A stretch of DNA of 64,000 nucleotides from Herpetosiphon geysericola (GTDB lineage Bacteria; Chloroflexota; Chloroflexia; Chloroflexales; Herpetosiphonaceae). The notes beneath the pieces were generated by a model. That model saw only the letters and a program-made list of their open reading frames with translations. It did not search any database and had not been told where the DNA came from. How positions within the stretch are numbered: the first letter of the stretch is position 1; each line of letters opens with the position of its first letter. The position numbers were made by a program, and so were the translations under genes. Shown piece by piece: positions 7,060 to 17,753 of this stretch. Location: positions 62,001 through 126,000 of the forward strand of contig NZ_LGKP01000042.1 of NCBI RefSeq assembly GCF_001306135.1. Reading direction: 5' to 3'.

Positions 7060-10000
7060 TTATTCCATTTGTTCACCCCTATCAAGAGCCGCCATGCATG
7101 TAACAAGCTGGTTTTTTGTTTTGTGTGTATCGGGATGCGTAGCACCAAGCATGGTCGTTTGAATATTCAACGCTCGTTCTAGCAGCACTCTTGCTGCCGT
7201 ATACTCTTCAGTTACTTGATAGAGTTCAGCGAGACTCCTCAGGCTGGTTGCAATATCAGGATGATCCGGGTCAACGGTAGCCTCTCGAATGGATAACGCT
7301 TCCTCCAATACGCTTCGTGCTATTTTATAATCTCCAAGACATTGATACAGTAATCCTAAATTATTGAGTCCATACGCAACATCAGGATGGCGTTCCCCAA
7401 GTGTTTCTTTAAGCATGCTCACGGCTTGCTCATAGCATCGTTGTGCTGCGTTATAGTCCTTCATGCTCTGAAGCGTGCGACCTAGATTGTTAAGGTATAT
7501 CGCTTTAATCGAATCGTTCTCAGTTTCATCACAGATCACCAATGCACGCTCATAGAGCGCTTTTGCGCTAGTATATTCTCCTAGGCCCTCAAGTATACGT
7601 GCAAGACAATTAAGACTAATCGCAACATCGGGGTGCCGAGAACCAAGAACCGATTCTCGAATGGATAATGCTTGCTCTGCGAAACGACGGGCACGTTTAT
7701 AATCAGCCATCGAATCCAGCAAGGTTGCAAGCGCTCCTATAGATGTCGCTGTATCCGGGTGATTAATGCCCCACGTTTCGGTAAAAATCTCGATAGCACG
7801 CTCATAAAAATAAAATGAACGATTAAATTTGCCTGTAGTATGCATAAAGGCACCTAAATTGTGGAATGATTGCGCTGTCGCAGGGTGCTTTGGTCCTTGA
7901 ATTTGTTCCCGAATCGCAAGCGCCCGCTCATAAAGCTCATAGGCTTCGCTATAGTTTCCAACAAATTCCATTAACAGAGCACGGTTGTTGAGGCTTGTTG
8001 CCATATCAGGATGGACTGGGCCAACAGTCTGTTCATAAATGGCAATTGCTTGCTCGCTTGGGAGATACGCTGATTCGTAATCCCCCATGCTTATGAGAAA
8101 CAAACCAAGGTTATTAAGACTTTCGGCAGTCGCGGCGTGAATAGAGCCGAGTGTTGTCTCAAAAATAGACAAGGCTTCTTTACAGAGCATGCATGCAGTT
8201 TTAGAGTCACCAAGACTATATGCCACTGCACCAAGATCATTTAATGTTTTCGCGGTTGTCGCATGAATTCTTCCAAACAGGTCCTCTTCAATTGCAAGGG
8301 CACGCTCATAATGTGTCTGTGCCATAGCAAAGTTTCCCATAGACCAATACACCTCGGCCAGGGAATTAAGACAGGTTGCGGTATCAGGATGCATATCGCC
8401 GAATGTTATCTCATAAAGACGCAGGGCATGTTCGTAGGCTGGTTGGGCTGATCTAAAATCACCTATTGTTTTAAGGCAGAGTCCCCAGTGGAACCAAAGC
8501 TGTGCCATTGCAGTCTCAACACGATTCGCTCCACGATGAATAACCCACTCAAGATGAACCAGCATACGTTTCATGCTGCTAACATCACCATTCTGGCTAA
8601 TGTTCTTCACATGGGTAATCAGAGACTCTTCAACCGTTGATTGCGCAGTTACATCGAGAATGACTGCTTGGGCAAAGTTCGCGACGAGGCGATGCAAACG
8701 CACCCCTGTATCCTCCACAATCATTAATCCAAGATCGGCTAGCCGACCTATTGCAGCTTGACCTTGCATCATTTGAGGGCGAAGATTGACGCTCGTAAGA
8801 AGAAGTTCAATGGGGATGAGCATGCCTGGAGCAAAACAAGCAGCTCGTATGAGAATCGCACTGGCCATACGATCTCGTTCATTCTGTAAATCAAGTCGTC
8901 GATAGCTCATCAGAAAGGTTCGTTCAACATCACGATCATGCTTGGTCGTAGAAATGTCATTTTCATGTTCGCCACGGAGCGAAGGATGGGCCATAATCAT
9001 AGCATTTCGCAGCTCATTGATATAGTCCTCACTGCTTGTCCACCTGAATTCTGCGAGATAGCTTCCGGCAAGTTGTAAGGCTAAGGGTAAATCACCCAAC
9101 TCTTCTGCAATAGCATCCGCCTCATTCGATAATAACCGTGGGGCAAGTCCTTGGAGAAGACTTATACTTGCGGAACGATCCAGAATATCTAGACGATAAA
9201 CAGGAATATCGAAACTCGATGGCCAGCGCTGGCGTTGACTTGTGATAAGAACGCGACAACCACCAGTCATTGGTAACCACTGTTGCACGAGGAGAGGGTC
9301 ATCACAATTATCAAAAACAAGGAGCCGCGGTATGTTCTGCTCCCAGGCGTTTTGAACTAAACGCACTTGGTCATCAAGCGTCAAATCACCATTAGAGCGG
9401 TAGAGTTCGAGAAATCCCGGCCCTCCACACGCTGCAACCTCGCGTGCTATTGCCGCCGCATCTCCAAAATTTAGCCAGAAAACACCACTGAAATAACATC
9501 CATATCGACGCACAAATTCTACAGCGATGCTCGTTTTACCAACACCACCCAGTCCCGCAAGGATCACTCGCGATCCTAAGTCAAGTGCCGCATCCGCATA
9601 AAAGCGATGCGCGAGGGTCATTAACACGTCATCACGGCCAACAAAGTGTGGATTTGCGGCAAAAGGTATTCGTGAACCAGACGGGGGTGCGCTAATTGGA
9701 GGGACAACTGTTAGGGGTATCTCATTGAGTAACTGCTGCATGCCACTAAGGTGCGTGATATCACTTTTCCAAGAAACAAACAATGCTTGATCTTTCTCAT
9801 CAAGCACCTGTTGAAATAAAAGCTCAAGCGATGGAAGACCTGCGGTAGTCAAGAGCGAGTTAGTTTGGCCTCGTGCCAGCTTTAATACAACGGCTGTTTG
9901 AAGCAAATACCGCCAGTTTTGGACAGTTTGCGTTTTCCCTCTATCCCATCGCTTGATCGTGCCAAGCGGCACATTACTTTTATGCGCAAGCTCCTCTCGG

Positions 10001-10065
10001 CTGAATGCTGTTGCCTCCCGATATCGCCGAAATAGTTCTCCAAAAGGTGTAGGGGGTATCGACAC
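7060..10065 (-). CDS. XRE-HTH / NB-ARC ATPase / TPR signalling protein
   Basis: 1001 residues. A Cro/C1-type helix-turn-helix occupies about residues 8-60 (S-R-E-E-L-A-H-K-S-N-V-P-L-G-T-I-K-R-W). An NB-ARC/STAND ATPase follows: F-V-G-R-D entry, Walker A G-L-G-G-V-G-K-T-S near residue 175, Walker B-like L-L-V-F-D-N-C-D, R-V-L-I-T-S-Q-R sensor and the G-D-L-P-L-A-L-Q GxP motif. From about residue 535 at least ten TPR_10/TPR_12 units of 42 residues (A-x-x-x-Y-E-R-A-L-A-I-x-E ... H-P-D-x-A-x-S-L-N-N-L) fill the rest. Such proteins are ligand-gated regulators or cell-fate switches, abundant in Herpetosiphon-like genomes. The start lies just inside the predicted HTH; the ribosome site GAGG is about 10 bases upstream. 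Confidence 0.9.
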   Translation of the reverse strand: MSIPPTPFGELFRRYREATAFSREELAHKSNVPLGTIKRWDRGKTQTVQNWRYLLQTAVVLKLARGQTNSLLTTAGLPSLELLFQQVLDEKDQALFVSWKSDITHLSGMQQLLNEIPLTVVPPISAPPSGSRIPFAANPHFVGRDDVLMTLAHRFYADAALDLGSRVILAGLGGVGKTSIAVEFVRRYGCYFSGVFWLNFGDAAAIAREVAACGGPGFLELYRSNGDLTLDDQVRLVQNAWEQNIPRLLVFDNCDDPLLVQQWLPMTGGCRVLITSQRQRWPSSFDIPVYRLDILDRSASISLLQGLAPRLLSNEADAIAEELGDLPLALQLAGSYLAEFRWTSSEDYINELRNAMIMAHPSLRGEHENDISTTKHDRDVERTFLMSYRRLDLQNERDRMASAILIRAACFAPGMLIPIELLLTSVNLRPQMMQGQAAIGRLADLGLMIVEDTGVRLHRLVANFAQAVILDVTAQSTVEESLITHVKNISQNGDVSSMKRMLVHLEWVIHRGANRVETAMAQLWFHWGLCLKTIGDFRSAQPAYEHALRLYEITFGDMHPDTATCLNSLAEVYWSMGNFAMAQTHYERALAIEEDLFGRIHATTAKTLNDLGAVAYSLGDSKTACMLCKEALSIFETTLGSIHAATAESLNNLGLFLISMGDYESAYLPSEQAIAIYEQTVGPVHPDMATSLNNRALLMEFVGNYSEAYELYERALAIREQIQGPKHPATAQSFHNLGAFMHTTGKFNRSFYFYERAIEIFTETWGINHPDTATSIGALATLLDSMADYKRARRFAEQALSIRESVLGSRHPDVAISLNCLARILEGLGEYTSAKALYERALVICDETENDSIKAIYLNNLGRTLQSMKDYNAAQRCYEQAVSMLKETLGERHPDVAYGLNNLGLLYQCLGDYKIARSVLEEALSIREATVDPDHPDIATSLRSLAELYQVTEEYTAARVLLERALNIQTTMLGATHPDTHKTKNQLVTCMAALDRGEQME

Positions 10066-10227
10066 CAGTAGCCTCCTCTTTATAACCGCGATCCAAAACG
10101 ATCTATAGCTGATTCCTACTAAAACCGGATTCTTTGTCTATGCTAAAGGCATTCACTCTGGCAGCCAAGAGTTTAGACTGACCGCCGTCATGTGCACTGA
10201 CGACGGTTCGTTATCCGGAGAATGGCA

Positions 10228-10419
10228 ATGACGATCCAATATCTGACACCACGCGAGAAGAAAGTGCTGGAATTAGTGGCGGAGGGTCTCCAAAATAAGG
10301 AGATTGCGGACAAACTTGGCATTTCAATCTCAACTGTTGAGAATCATCTTAAGGCCATATTCCCAAAACTTGGCGTTGGAAATCGAACCGAGGCAGCACG
10401 AGTATATTGGCAATCATAG
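10228..10419 (+). CDS. Stand-alone LuxR/GerE-type DNA-binding protein
   Basis: 63 residues that are essentially one GerE helix-turn-helix: L-T-P-R-E-K-K-V-L-E-L-V-A-E-G-L-x-N-K-E-I-A, then I-S-x-S-T-V-E-N-H-L-K-A-I-F-P-K-L-G-V. The start at 10228 is preferred over 10222 because GGAG is seven bases before it. No receiver or ligand domain is attached. It is divergent from the NB-ARC-TPR gene and followed by a palindromic repeat that could be its binding site. Such stand-alone GerE proteins usually act as small transcription factors. Confidence 0.8.
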   Translation: MTIQYLTPREKKVLELVAEGLQNKEIADKLGISISTVENHLKAIFPKLGVGNRTEAARVYWQS

Positions 10420-10444
10420 CATCTTATTGCCTATTAATCACCTC

Positions 10445-10506
10445 GATAACCGCTATATGTGATATCGGTCACATATAGCGGTTATCCGCTATATGTGATA
10501 TCGGTC
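10445..10506. repeat. Inverted and direct repeat cluster downstream of the LuxR-type gene
   Basis: An 18-bp inverted repeat (10445-10462 and 10469-10486, GATAACCGCTATATGTGA) with a 6-base spacer, followed by a direct copy of 10450-10470 at 10486-10506, period 36 bp. Could be an operator array or a terminator plus duplication; no T-run is seen. Confidence 0.6.
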
Positions 10507-10829
10507 GATTGCGGTAGTGTATCCTCATACTATTACATCCCACCAAAACCAACCATAAATGCGCGTCGTTAAGGAATAAGGAGAAATGTGCCTATGCCAT
10601 AGGAATGATGTTAACTAGTTTCTTGATGCTCATAGCAAGGAGCTTAGCCACTGCTCCCAACGCAGTACATGCTGCCTGAAATGGGCAACAGATCCAAATG
10701 GCGGTATACGGAAGTAACTTTACCAAATTAAGATCGAAGGCTCGAACCAACACGGTAATTGGACGGTTTGAGAAACCACCTTCGACCCTACAAAAATGAA
10801 CTACCAAATTTATTCATGAAGGAGACCTT
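10507..10829. other. Gene-free stretch
   Basis: No open frame with a ribosome site, no convincing hairpin and no recognisable RNA gene. It presumably holds the promoter of the secreted protein that starts at 10830. Confidence 0.5.
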
Positions 10830-11306
10830 ATGAAAATCTCAAAGATCATTCTCACGTTCCTTTTTACTATCACTGCCCTCGTGGTTCCAAACCCTTCGGC
10901 CTATGCCCAATCCAAAGAGCCTGTTCCAACTGAAACGCCTGTGAAAGAGCCTGTTCCAACTGAAACACCCGGCGATGATCCCGATCGGAATTTCTGGTCA
11001 AATACAACAGCCGTCTTTTTCGATGCTGGTATCCATAATAATGCGCCTGCATATATTAGTTTTATCTCTGTTGCATACACTGATGGAAGTAACGAGTTTC
11101 AAACATCGTTCACCCCGTGGACGTATACAGGAGCACTTGTTGATGGTGGTCGCCGCACATGGACACTCAAAAACGGCATCAAGATCAAGTTTGATCTTGA
11201 TGGATATGGTCGTCGAGAATGTACGGTTTCCACTTCTAGTCGGTATGCATTTTGGAGTTATACAACGGTAACCTACTTAGGCAATAACACATGTAGTATC
11301 AAATAA
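10830..11306 (+). CDS. Secreted 158-residue protein with short Pro/Thr/Glu repeat
   Basis: ATG preceded by GGAG at a distance of six bases. Signal peptide at residues 1-27 (K-I-S-K-I-I-L then hydrophobic core, A-Y-A-Q). A duplicated K-E-P-V-P-T-E-T-P motif follows, then a compact domain with two conserved-looking Cys near the end (E-C-T-V-S-T and N-N-T-C-S-I-K) that may form a disulfide. No known family. The last 110 residues look like a small beta-sandwich. Orphan gene, probably monocistronic. Confidence 0.65.
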   Translation: MKISKIILTFLFTITALVVPNPSAYAQSKEPVPTETPVKEPVPTETPGDDPDRNFWSNTTAVFFDAGIHNNAPAYISFISVAYTDGSNEFQTSFTPWTYTGALVDGGRRTWTLKNGIKIKFDLDGYGRRECTVSTSSRYAFWSYTTVTYLGNNTCSIK

Positions 11307-11421
11307 CCGTCGCGTCTGCGCATCACTACGGTGCTATCGATACGCATTACTTCACCTATAAAGAATATACAAAAAAGGCATGGTTTGTATTTCAATAGAG
11401 CTCATGATCTCCGCATCGTAA

Positions 11422-11517
11422 ATGATGGTTCTGGAATATTCTTTATCAAGCGATATTTATACGGTTTGTCAGCGTTTATCGCGACGTATGGATCGCTCAA
11501 CGTTCCAGAACCATCAT
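11422..11517. repeat. Long-range inverted repeat, 15-bp arms
   Basis: ATGATGGTTCTGGAA at 11422-11436 recurs inverted at 11503-11517, with a second nested pairing (CGATA / TATCG) inside. The 96-bp unit looks like a small palindromic element or a strong RNA hairpin between two secreted-protein genes; otherwise 11307-11658 is gene-free. Confidence 0.5.
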
Positions 11518-11658
11518 CTCCACTCTACCAGGTGCTGAAATTTTGGAGTTCTTAACCATGCTGTCGTCTTACTCTTCCGGCGGGAGGGGAATCGATAGAC
11601 CACCTCTTCTCGCCTCATCAGCCATGGGATGTCCAGATACCACGCTAGGAGGATTCCA

Positions 11659-14600
11659 ATGGATGCACGGTTTCGGTATTCAAGCCTGCTTTTGATATTG
11701 GTATTCGTGTTCGGCGGCGCACTGGTCATGCTGTCTCCCAGACAGGCGTTGGCTTCCAGCCATTCTGAGACACGCTTGAGCGGTCAGTATGAGTCCAATA
11801 ATGGTGGGACAACAATCTGGTTGCGCTTGTGTGGTGCCGGCGCCAAGTATCGATTCCGATCCGTGCGTGTCGCCGACGGGGCGGTGCTCTGGGATCGAAC
11901 CTACGATACGATCAACGGGTGTCTGCCATTCTCGTATCGCGCGATTATTGGCGCTCGAACGGGTGAGCAATTTCGCTTCTACACCATGGTCCTCGACGCG
12001 CCTATCAGCGATGCGGAGTTTCTCAAGCGGGCACGGCGGGATTTCTGCCGCGTCGACAACGGTGCGGCTGGTACGATCACGTGCCAGCGCGAATCTGTAT
12101 CGTCTCCAGGATCGGACATTAACGAACCGTCGAACAACCAGACGCTGCATGATGCTATCACTGTTCGCGGCTGGTACCTAGATCTGGCGGCGACCGAAAA
12201 TTCCGGTATTAGTGAAGTCCATGTTCATCTGATCGATGGATCCAGTGATCGCTTTATTGGCGCAGCCACCTATGGCATCAGTCGGCCCGATGTCGCCGCT
12301 GCGTATGGCGATACGCGGTTCACTAACTCGGGCTACTCTCTGAGTTTTGATACCCGCAATTATCCTAATGGAACCTACACATTGCGGGTTGACGGCCACA
12401 GCATTATGTCTGGTGCTTGGAGTTCGAATGCCCGAACTGTGACCATTGCCAATGCCGTAAATCAGCCGCCTAACCCACCCAGTCTGTCCGCTCCTGCCAA
12501 TGGTGCCACGCTCGCCAGCCGCACCATCACACTTGGCTGGCAAGATGCTGGTGATCCAGATAACGGGCCACGTTCCTACCGCGATTACTCCGGCGAGGTC
12601 TGGAATACTGATCGGTCTTGGGGTGCAACCATCAATTGGCAGACGGCTACCAGCGCCAGCGTGACCGTTCCCGCCGACGGCGCTTATTCGTGGCATATGC
12701 GCTCCGGAGATGGGGGAGCATCCAGTTCGTGGTCAAGCACGTGGAATTTCACCGTCAGCACGCAGGCGTCCGCTCATCACGATGATACACGCCTGCGCGG
12801 CGCGGCCGAATGGAGCGGAACGACGATCTTTCTCCAGGTCTGCGGTGGCGGGCCGAATTATCGCTTCCGTAGTGAGTCAATCACGAGCGGGCAAGTCCTT
12901 TGGGACTATACCTATGGGTCACTCAATGGATGTTCTCCAGATTACCGAGCGGTCATCACGGCGGCGCCGGGCGAGAAGTTCCGCTTTTACTCGACGGTGA
13001 TGAACAGTCCTCTGGCAGATGCGGATTTTCTGGCACGAGCGCGCCGTGACTCCTGCATTGTTGAATCGCGCGGCATCATCCGCTGTCAGCAGGGCGATAC
13101 GCCTCCCGAACCGGTGGCGCATACTGACACCCGGCTGCGCGGCGCAGCGGAGAACAACCGTACGACCGTATTTCTAACGATCTGCGGTCAAGGTCCAAAC
13201 TATCGTTTTCGGAGCGAGGCCATTGGCAGCGGCGCCGTGCTGTGGGACCAGACCTATGGCGCCATCAATGGCTGCTCGCCGAACTACCGCGCCGTGGTCA
13301 ACGCTGTCCCCGGCGAAACGTTTCGCTTTTACTCAACCGTGATGAGCGGCTCGTTGTCCGATAGCGATTTTCTGGCGCGGGCGCGCCGCGACAGCTGCAG
13401 GATCGACTCAGGAGGTGTCATTCGCTGCCGTCCAGGTAATACGCCGCCAGACCCGATTGGCGGTAGCGGCGGGAACCATACGGTATTGAGCCAGCGGCAA
13501 GGATTCGATGCCTGTACGGCGCCGTCGCTGAGCATGATGCAGACGTGGGTTAATAGCAGCCCCTACCGCAATATTGGCATCTATATCGGTGGTTCCGCAC
13601 GCGCCTGCCACCAGAACAATCTGACCCGCGATTGGGTGGCAGCGACGAGCCAGCAAGGCTGGACATTTATCCCGATCTGGGTTGGCCCGCAGGCTCCATG
13701 CACTGGCTTTGGCTCACGCATCAGCAGCGATGTGGCAACGGCGCGCAATCAGGGTACGCAAGAGGCCGATGCAGCGATTTCAGCCGCCGGAGGGTTGGGC
13801 CTTACCGATGCGGACAACGCTCAGAGCATCATTTACTACGATATGGAGGCCTACAATACTAACGACAGCGGGTGTCGCGCGGCAGTCAAGGCCTTTTTGG
13901 ACGGCTGGGTAAGTCAACTACACTCACGTAACAACAAAGCTGGTATTTATGGTTCGGCCTGTGGGACGGCGGCCAACGACTGGGCCTCGCTGGCGAATGT
14001 GCCGGATGTTGCTTGGATCGCGGCCTGGTATCGGTCTTCCTACGACTCCGGCGCGAGCGTGTACGGATTACCATGCGTCCCGGACGGCAACTGGAGCAAT
14101 CACCGACGTATCCGCCAGTATGCCGGTGGTCACCGTGAAACGTGGGGCGGCGTGACCATCAACATTGACTCGAATGCGGTGGACGGATTAGTGGCAACCG
14201 GCATTGCCCAAAGCATCGCCACTAATCTGTCCACTGCCGACGCGGTGGACACCGACGCATCGGCTGGACTGAATACCACGACGGCATCGCTGTCAATCCA
14301 AGCGATGAACCTTGTCCTGCCGGGACAAGGCTGGGTGCTGCGCAGCCAACGTTTGCTATGGACTGCGGATACGGGCGCGAGCTGGCGCGATATCACGCCG
14401 GTCTTAGCTGACGGAGTTGATATTCAGAGCGTGTTTTTCCGTGATGCCGATCACGGCTGGATGGTAGCCGTGCGTACCGCCGATGGCGGCGCGGAGGTGG
14501 TCTGCTTCCGAACGGCTGATGGCGGCGCGTCCTGGCAGGTAAGCACGCTAGCCGCATTCACACAGGCTGACGGAGTCGCGCCTCCGAGCATGAGCTACCT

Positions 14601-15297
14601 TGATTTTATCGACTCCACGACCGGCGGAATTGTGATCAAATCTGCGTCGGGGGTGAATTTCAGCCAGGGACAGTTGTTTAAGACAACTGATGGCGGTGCA
14701 ACGTGGAGTCAGCATAACGTGCCGATTGGGGCACCAGTGCGCTTTAGCTCAGCCAGCGACGGCTGGCTTGTTGGCGGCCCGGCCGGCGATCAAGCCTATG
14801 TCACTCGCGATGGCGGCCTAACCTGGATCGCGCAGGCTATCGGGGCCGAGGCCGGGACAGGCGAGGTGCGCAGCTACATGCTGCCAACCTTCACCGATAC
14901 TCAGCATGGGGCGTTTCCCGTCATCCGCGGCGATGCTGATCAGTCACGGGTTGAGCTCTACCGGACAACCGACGCTGGCGCGACATGGCTGCTCGATGAA
15001 ACGCGGGATCTTCAAGTCGGGATCGAAGTCGGTGCGACAGTTCCCGTTGCGGTCGCAGATATCGATCACTGGGTGGTTGGTGGGCCGAGTGCTGGGTCTA
15101 CTTTGCCCAGCGACGTGGTGGAGTTGAAGTTTGCCAATGCTGATCAGGGATGGGCACGCACAAACAGTGGAAGCTGTTCAAACCAGACGGTTTGCTCGTT
15201 CACGACCTCGCTGTTCCAAACCAGCGATGGAGGCCAGACGTGGAGTGTTTTGAACACACCGCGGAATGACATCTACCTTCCGTTGCTGCAACGCTAA
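11659..15297 (+). CDS. Secreted multidomain protein with Rv2525c-like (DUF1906) glycoside-hydrolase-like domain
   Basis: 1212 residues from the ATG at 11659 (GGAGG six bases upstream; signal peptide to about residue 32). A roughly 100-residue module with R-L-C-G-x-G-x-x-Y-R-F-R-S and F-R-F-Y-x-x-V occurs three times (about residues 35-130, 373-475, 488-590). An Ig-like and an fn3-like domain sit between copies 1 and 2. Residues 611-845 read as a DUF1906 TIM-barrel domain (G-F-D-A-C start, Y-Y-D-M-E-A-Y acidic motif, Y-G-S acceptor, W-I-A-A-W-Y). The C-terminus is a YCF48/BNR-type beta-propeller with repeated T-x-D-G-G-A-x-W. It is probably a cell-wall or polysaccharide active exoenzyme. GC is clearly higher than in its neighbours, suggesting separate ancestry. 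Confidence 0.85.
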   Translation: MDARFRYSSLLLILVFVFGGALVMLSPRQALASSHSETRLSGQYESNNGGTTIWLRLCGAGAKYRFRSVRVADGAVLWDRTYDTINGCLPFSYRAIIGARTGEQFRFYTMVLDAPISDAEFLKRARRDFCRVDNGAAGTITCQRESVSSPGSDINEPSNNQTLHDAITVRGWYLDLAATENSGISEVHVHLIDGSSDRFIGAATYGISRPDVAAAYGDTRFTNSGYSLSFDTRNYPNGTYTLRVDGHSIMSGAWSSNARTVTIANAVNQPPNPPSLSAPANGATLASRTITLGWQDAGDPDNGPRSYRDYSGEVWNTDRSWGATINWQTATSASVTVPADGAYSWHMRSGDGGASSSWSSTWNFTVSTQASAHHDDTRLRGAAEWSGTTIFLQVCGGGPNYRFRSESITSGQVLWDYTYGSLNGCSPDYRAVITAAPGEKFRFYSTVMNSPLADADFLARARRDSCIVESRGIIRCQQGDTPPEPVAHTDTRLRGAAENNRTTVFLTICGQGPNYRFRSEAIGSGAVLWDQTYGAINGCSPNYRAVVNAVPGETFRFYSTVMSGSLSDSDFLARARRDSCRIDSGGVIRCRPGNTPPDPIGGSGGNHTVLSQRQGFDACTAPSLSMMQTWVNSSPYRNIGIYIGGSARACHQNNLTRDWVAATSQQGWTFIPIWVGPQAPCTGFGSRISSDVATARNQGTQEADAAISAAGGLGLTDADNAQSIIYYDMEAYNTNDSGCRAAVKAFLDGWVSQLHSRNNKAGIYGSACGTAANDWASLANVPDVAWIAAWYRSSYDSGASVYGLPCVPDGNWSNHRRIRQYAGGHRETWGGVTINIDSNAVDGLVATGIAQSIATNLSTADAVDTDASAGLNTTTASLSIQAMNLVLPGQGWVLRSQRLLWTADTGASWRDITPVLADGVDIQSVFFRDADHGWMVAVRTADGGAEVVCFRTADGGASWQVSTLAAFTQADGVAPPSMSYLDFIDSTTGGIVIKSASGVNFSQGQLFKTTDGGATWSQHNVPIGAPVRFSSASDGWLVGGPAGDQAYVTRDGGLTWIAQAIGAEAGTGEVRSYMLPTFTDTQHGAFPVIRGDADQSRVELYRTTDAGATWLLDETRDLQVGIEVGATVPVAVADIDHWVVGGPSAGSTLPSDVVELKFANADQGWARTNSGSCSNQTVCSFTTSLFQTSDGGQTWSVLNTPRNDIYLPLLQR

Positions 15298-15324
15298 GTT
15301 TTTCACCGGTTCTATCGGCTCTCT

Positions 15325-15360
15325 AGCGGAGCGATGTATGTTTAGTCACATCGCTCCGCT
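15325..15360 (+). terminator. Hairpin after the DUF1906 gene
   Basis: 13-bp arms AGCGGAGCGATGT / ACATCGCTCCGCT (15325-15337 and 15348-15360) with a 10-base loop; the T-run comes later (TTTTTTT near 15378), so it may be a weak intrinsic terminator. Confidence 0.6.
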
Positions 15361-15396
15361 AACCTAGCTCATCAAACTTTTTTGGGGGGCATAGCT

Positions 15397-15686
15397 ATGT
15401 ACATCAAGGAACACGGATTACTGAATCGTCCATCGTCGAGGCGGGACTTGTTTTAGCGGTGGCGGTCATGATGGTGTATAGTCACGGCCTTAATGCCTTT
15501 GCTGCTAAAAATGCGCTCTTAGCCTATCTTGATGTGAGCATTGCGGCGCGCCGCTGCCAGCCGACTGCTGGCCAACGGACACTGGTTCAGTTGCGCCCAA
15601 TCTTCCCCCAGTTTCCTGACGAACTTCCAATGCTGGCGCTGTTGGCAGAAGACCGCTATATCAGTCCTCGCTTTTTGTATGAGTAA
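15397..15686 (+). pseudogene. Frameshifted TadE/Flp-like small pseudopilin
   Basis: A G-rich ribosome site and ATG at 15397 open one frame that stops after 19 codons. The neighbouring frame, entered by a one-base shift within the first few codons, gives T-E-S-S-I-V-E-A-G-L-V-L-A-V-A-V, a TadE-like Glu plus hydrophobic anchor, and runs to 15686. Either the gene is broken by a one-base indel near 15400-15415 or it begins at an atypical codon. It resembles the TadE-like fragment at the left edge in general plan. Confidence 0.45.
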
Positions 15687-15917
15687 TTCTTACAATTTTG
15701 CGCGTTACTGCTGAGTCACAACGATGGAATAACACTCCCTCCTTGCGGAAGTCTTGGGTTGGATATGCCAGAAATTGCAATCCATGGTATCTCTATACAG
15801 GAAGAACATAAAAACTCCCTCCCACGATGCAAGATGCCCAACCATGACGCGCTCGAACACATGCTGATCGCGTGCATGGACTGCATCCCGTGTCCCACGA
15901 TTATTTGGAGGTTGTCC

Positions 15918-17753
15918 ATGACGCAGCCCGGTGAATCCGATGACCGTATCCGTGCCATCCAGCGCCTCTTTCCGACCCTCAGTGATACCGAGCATGCAGC
16001 GCTCCTGCGTGCGCTTGATCAGCACCAGACGATTCCCTATGGAACGCACCATCTTAACCGTGGCCCGACGGGGGATGTCCGCGTGACCAATAGCTCCGTC
16101 TATGGCCCCGTCATTGGGCTTAATACCGGAGTCGTGTTTTGGTTTGTCCAGACGACGGGAACCGCCGCCCGTCCTCGACCGGTGGGTCTGCCACGCACCC
16201 GTCATCCCATTGGCTATATGGCAATCCACCAAGCACTACACGCGACATGGGCGGAGATGTGCCAGACGAAAACCCCCACTTGGGCGGTGTTAACCGGCGC
16301 ACGCGGCATGGGCCGCTTGCCAGTGGCCCTCGCACTTGGTCGCACGGCGGTGGCCGATGGTGGCCAGATGATCGTGCTCTCCTTTGCCCCTGATACCACA
16401 CTCCCACCGCTTGATCCTGCCTATGCAGCCGCAATTCGCACCCAATGGCCAAAGAACACCGAGGTCTTAGGCGATCCGTGGCTTCAGCTCATTGCTCAAC
16501 AATGGGACTCCTTTGCTGCGATTCCACCCACGATCACCCGCTGGGGGGTGGATGGAGCCGGAGCGCTGCATGATGTGCTGTATGCAGGAAATCGTCCGCT
16601 CGTGCTGATTCTTGATGGCTGGGAATATGCACCGGAACCATGGATTACGCTGCTGCGCGGGCTGCCGAGCCGTGGCCACGCATCCTATCCACTGCTGTTA
16701 ATAGCGACGCTCATGATGACCGCGCCTTGGGAAGCAGTGACGGAGGAATCCCACCGCGCTGCGATGGCCATTCGTGGCCAATCCCGCTATCCCACCGTTG
16801 TGCATTCGTGTCAGGGAGTAAGTCAGACCGAGATTGCCATGGCGCTGGGCATCGAACCAGGGAGTGACTTGGCTGCGATGCTGCACCAATGGTCGGGTGG
16901 TCATCCTGGTCTGGTGGAATATCTGTGGGATGATTGGCGTGATCAAGGATGGATTGCTTCACACCAGCAGCAGTGGCGATTAACCAAACCTATCGAAGCG
17001 CCGCACACCTATCGAACGCGCATGGAAGCACTGATTGACGCACGGCTTGCGGACAGAGAGCAGCTCCTCGTTCATGGAGAACCTGTTGCAATCCTTTATG
17101 GAGAAACCCTTCATCATGCGTTGGGCATTGCGGCTCTGGAAGGCTTCGTCTGGACAGCGCAGGTCGTAGCTCATGTCATTGGCTGCGATGCCGATGTTTT
17201 GATGGATACGATTGATTACTGCCTTGGGGAAACGACCACCGAAGCAGCCCTGATTGAGGATAGCGGCTTTTTGGAAGCGGCCCATGATATTACGGTCAAT
17301 CGCTATCAATTTACCAATAATACGCTGTGGTGTGCCTATCAGCAGCCTAATTCCCGCAATGCAGCAGAGCAGATGATGGAGCAGTCGGCGACGGCCCAAG
17401 CGCTCGAAACGGTGTATGGCGGTATGTATGATGATATTGCTGAGCAGATTTTGTCCCTGTATGAAGCGGCAGGGCAGCATGTGCGAGCGAAGCCCTATTA
17501 TCTGCGGCGAACGTATCGGCCAACGACCATCCTGCCCTTGGTGTGGCAATTGGATGCGGTAAATCCTTCAAAGCTGCGTGAATTAGATGCGGCAAATCCT
17601 TCAAAGCTGCGTGAATTAGATAAGGAAGATTCTCCAAAAAGGACATGCGGTGCGGGAATACTATCGACTCCTCGTAGAATGTGGTTATGTGTATTACCAA
17701 CAAGGCAACTATCCGCAAGCACAGCAGATGATGGGGCAGTTTTATGCCCCTGA
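15918..17753 (+). CDS. STAND-like NTPase, N-terminal part of a frameshifted NTPase-TPR gene
   Basis: Start at 15918 chosen for GGAGG six bases upstream. The protein has a poorly conserved N-terminal 110 residues, then a P-loop NTPase region with a degenerate Walker A (G-A-R-G-M-G-R-L-P: the Lys is Arg and the Ser/Thr is Leu), Walker B-like V-L-I-L-D-G-W, and helical C-terminal segments. After about residue 545 a 33-bp tandem duplication encodes L-D-A-x-N-P-S-K-L-R-E twice, and the frame then leaves the homologous reading. The TPR half continues in the next frame from about 17632. The degenerate P-loop and shifted frame suggest an inactive or decaying gene. Confidence 0.6.
   Translation: MTQPGESDDRIRAIQRLFPTLSDTEHAALLRALDQHQTIPYGTHHLNRGPTGDVRVTNSSVYGPVIGLNTGVVFWFVQTTGTAARPRPVGLPRTRHPIGYMAIHQALHATWAEMCQTKTPTWAVLTGARGMGRLPVALALGRTAVADGGQMIVLSFAPDTTLPPLDPAYAAAIRTQWPKNTEVLGDPWLQLIAQQWDSFAAIPPTITRWGVDGAGALHDVLYAGNRPLVLILDGWEYAPEPWITLLRGLPSRGHASYPLLLIATLMMTAPWEAVTEESHRAAMAIRGQSRYPTVVHSCQGVSQTEIAMALGIEPGSDLAAMLHQWSGGHPGLVEYLWDDWRDQGWIASHQQQWRLTKPIEAPHTYRTRMEALIDARLADREQLLVHGEPVAILYGETLHHALGIAALEGFVWTAQVVAHVIGCDADVLMDTIDYCLGETTTEAALIEDSGFLEAAHDITVNRYQFTNNTLWCAYQQPNSRNAAEQMMEQSATAQALETVYGGMYDDIAEQILSLYEAAGQHVRAKPYYLRRTYRPTTILPLVWQLDAVNPSKLRELDAANPSKLRELDKEDSPKRTCGAGILSTPRRMWLCVLPTRQLSASTADDGAVLCP
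17550..17615 (+). repeat. 33-bp tandem duplication at the frameshift point
   Basis: Units 17550-17582 and 17583-17615 differ at two positions, and a third partial unit follows. The reading frame of the NTPase-TPR gene is lost just after it, near a TCTCCAAAAAGG stretch (17631-17642). Confidence 0.75.

Noticed and set aside
10592-10807. Small minus-strand frame
   Set aside because: No ribosome site, lies antisense in a gene-free stretch before a signal-peptide gene; judged a shadow.
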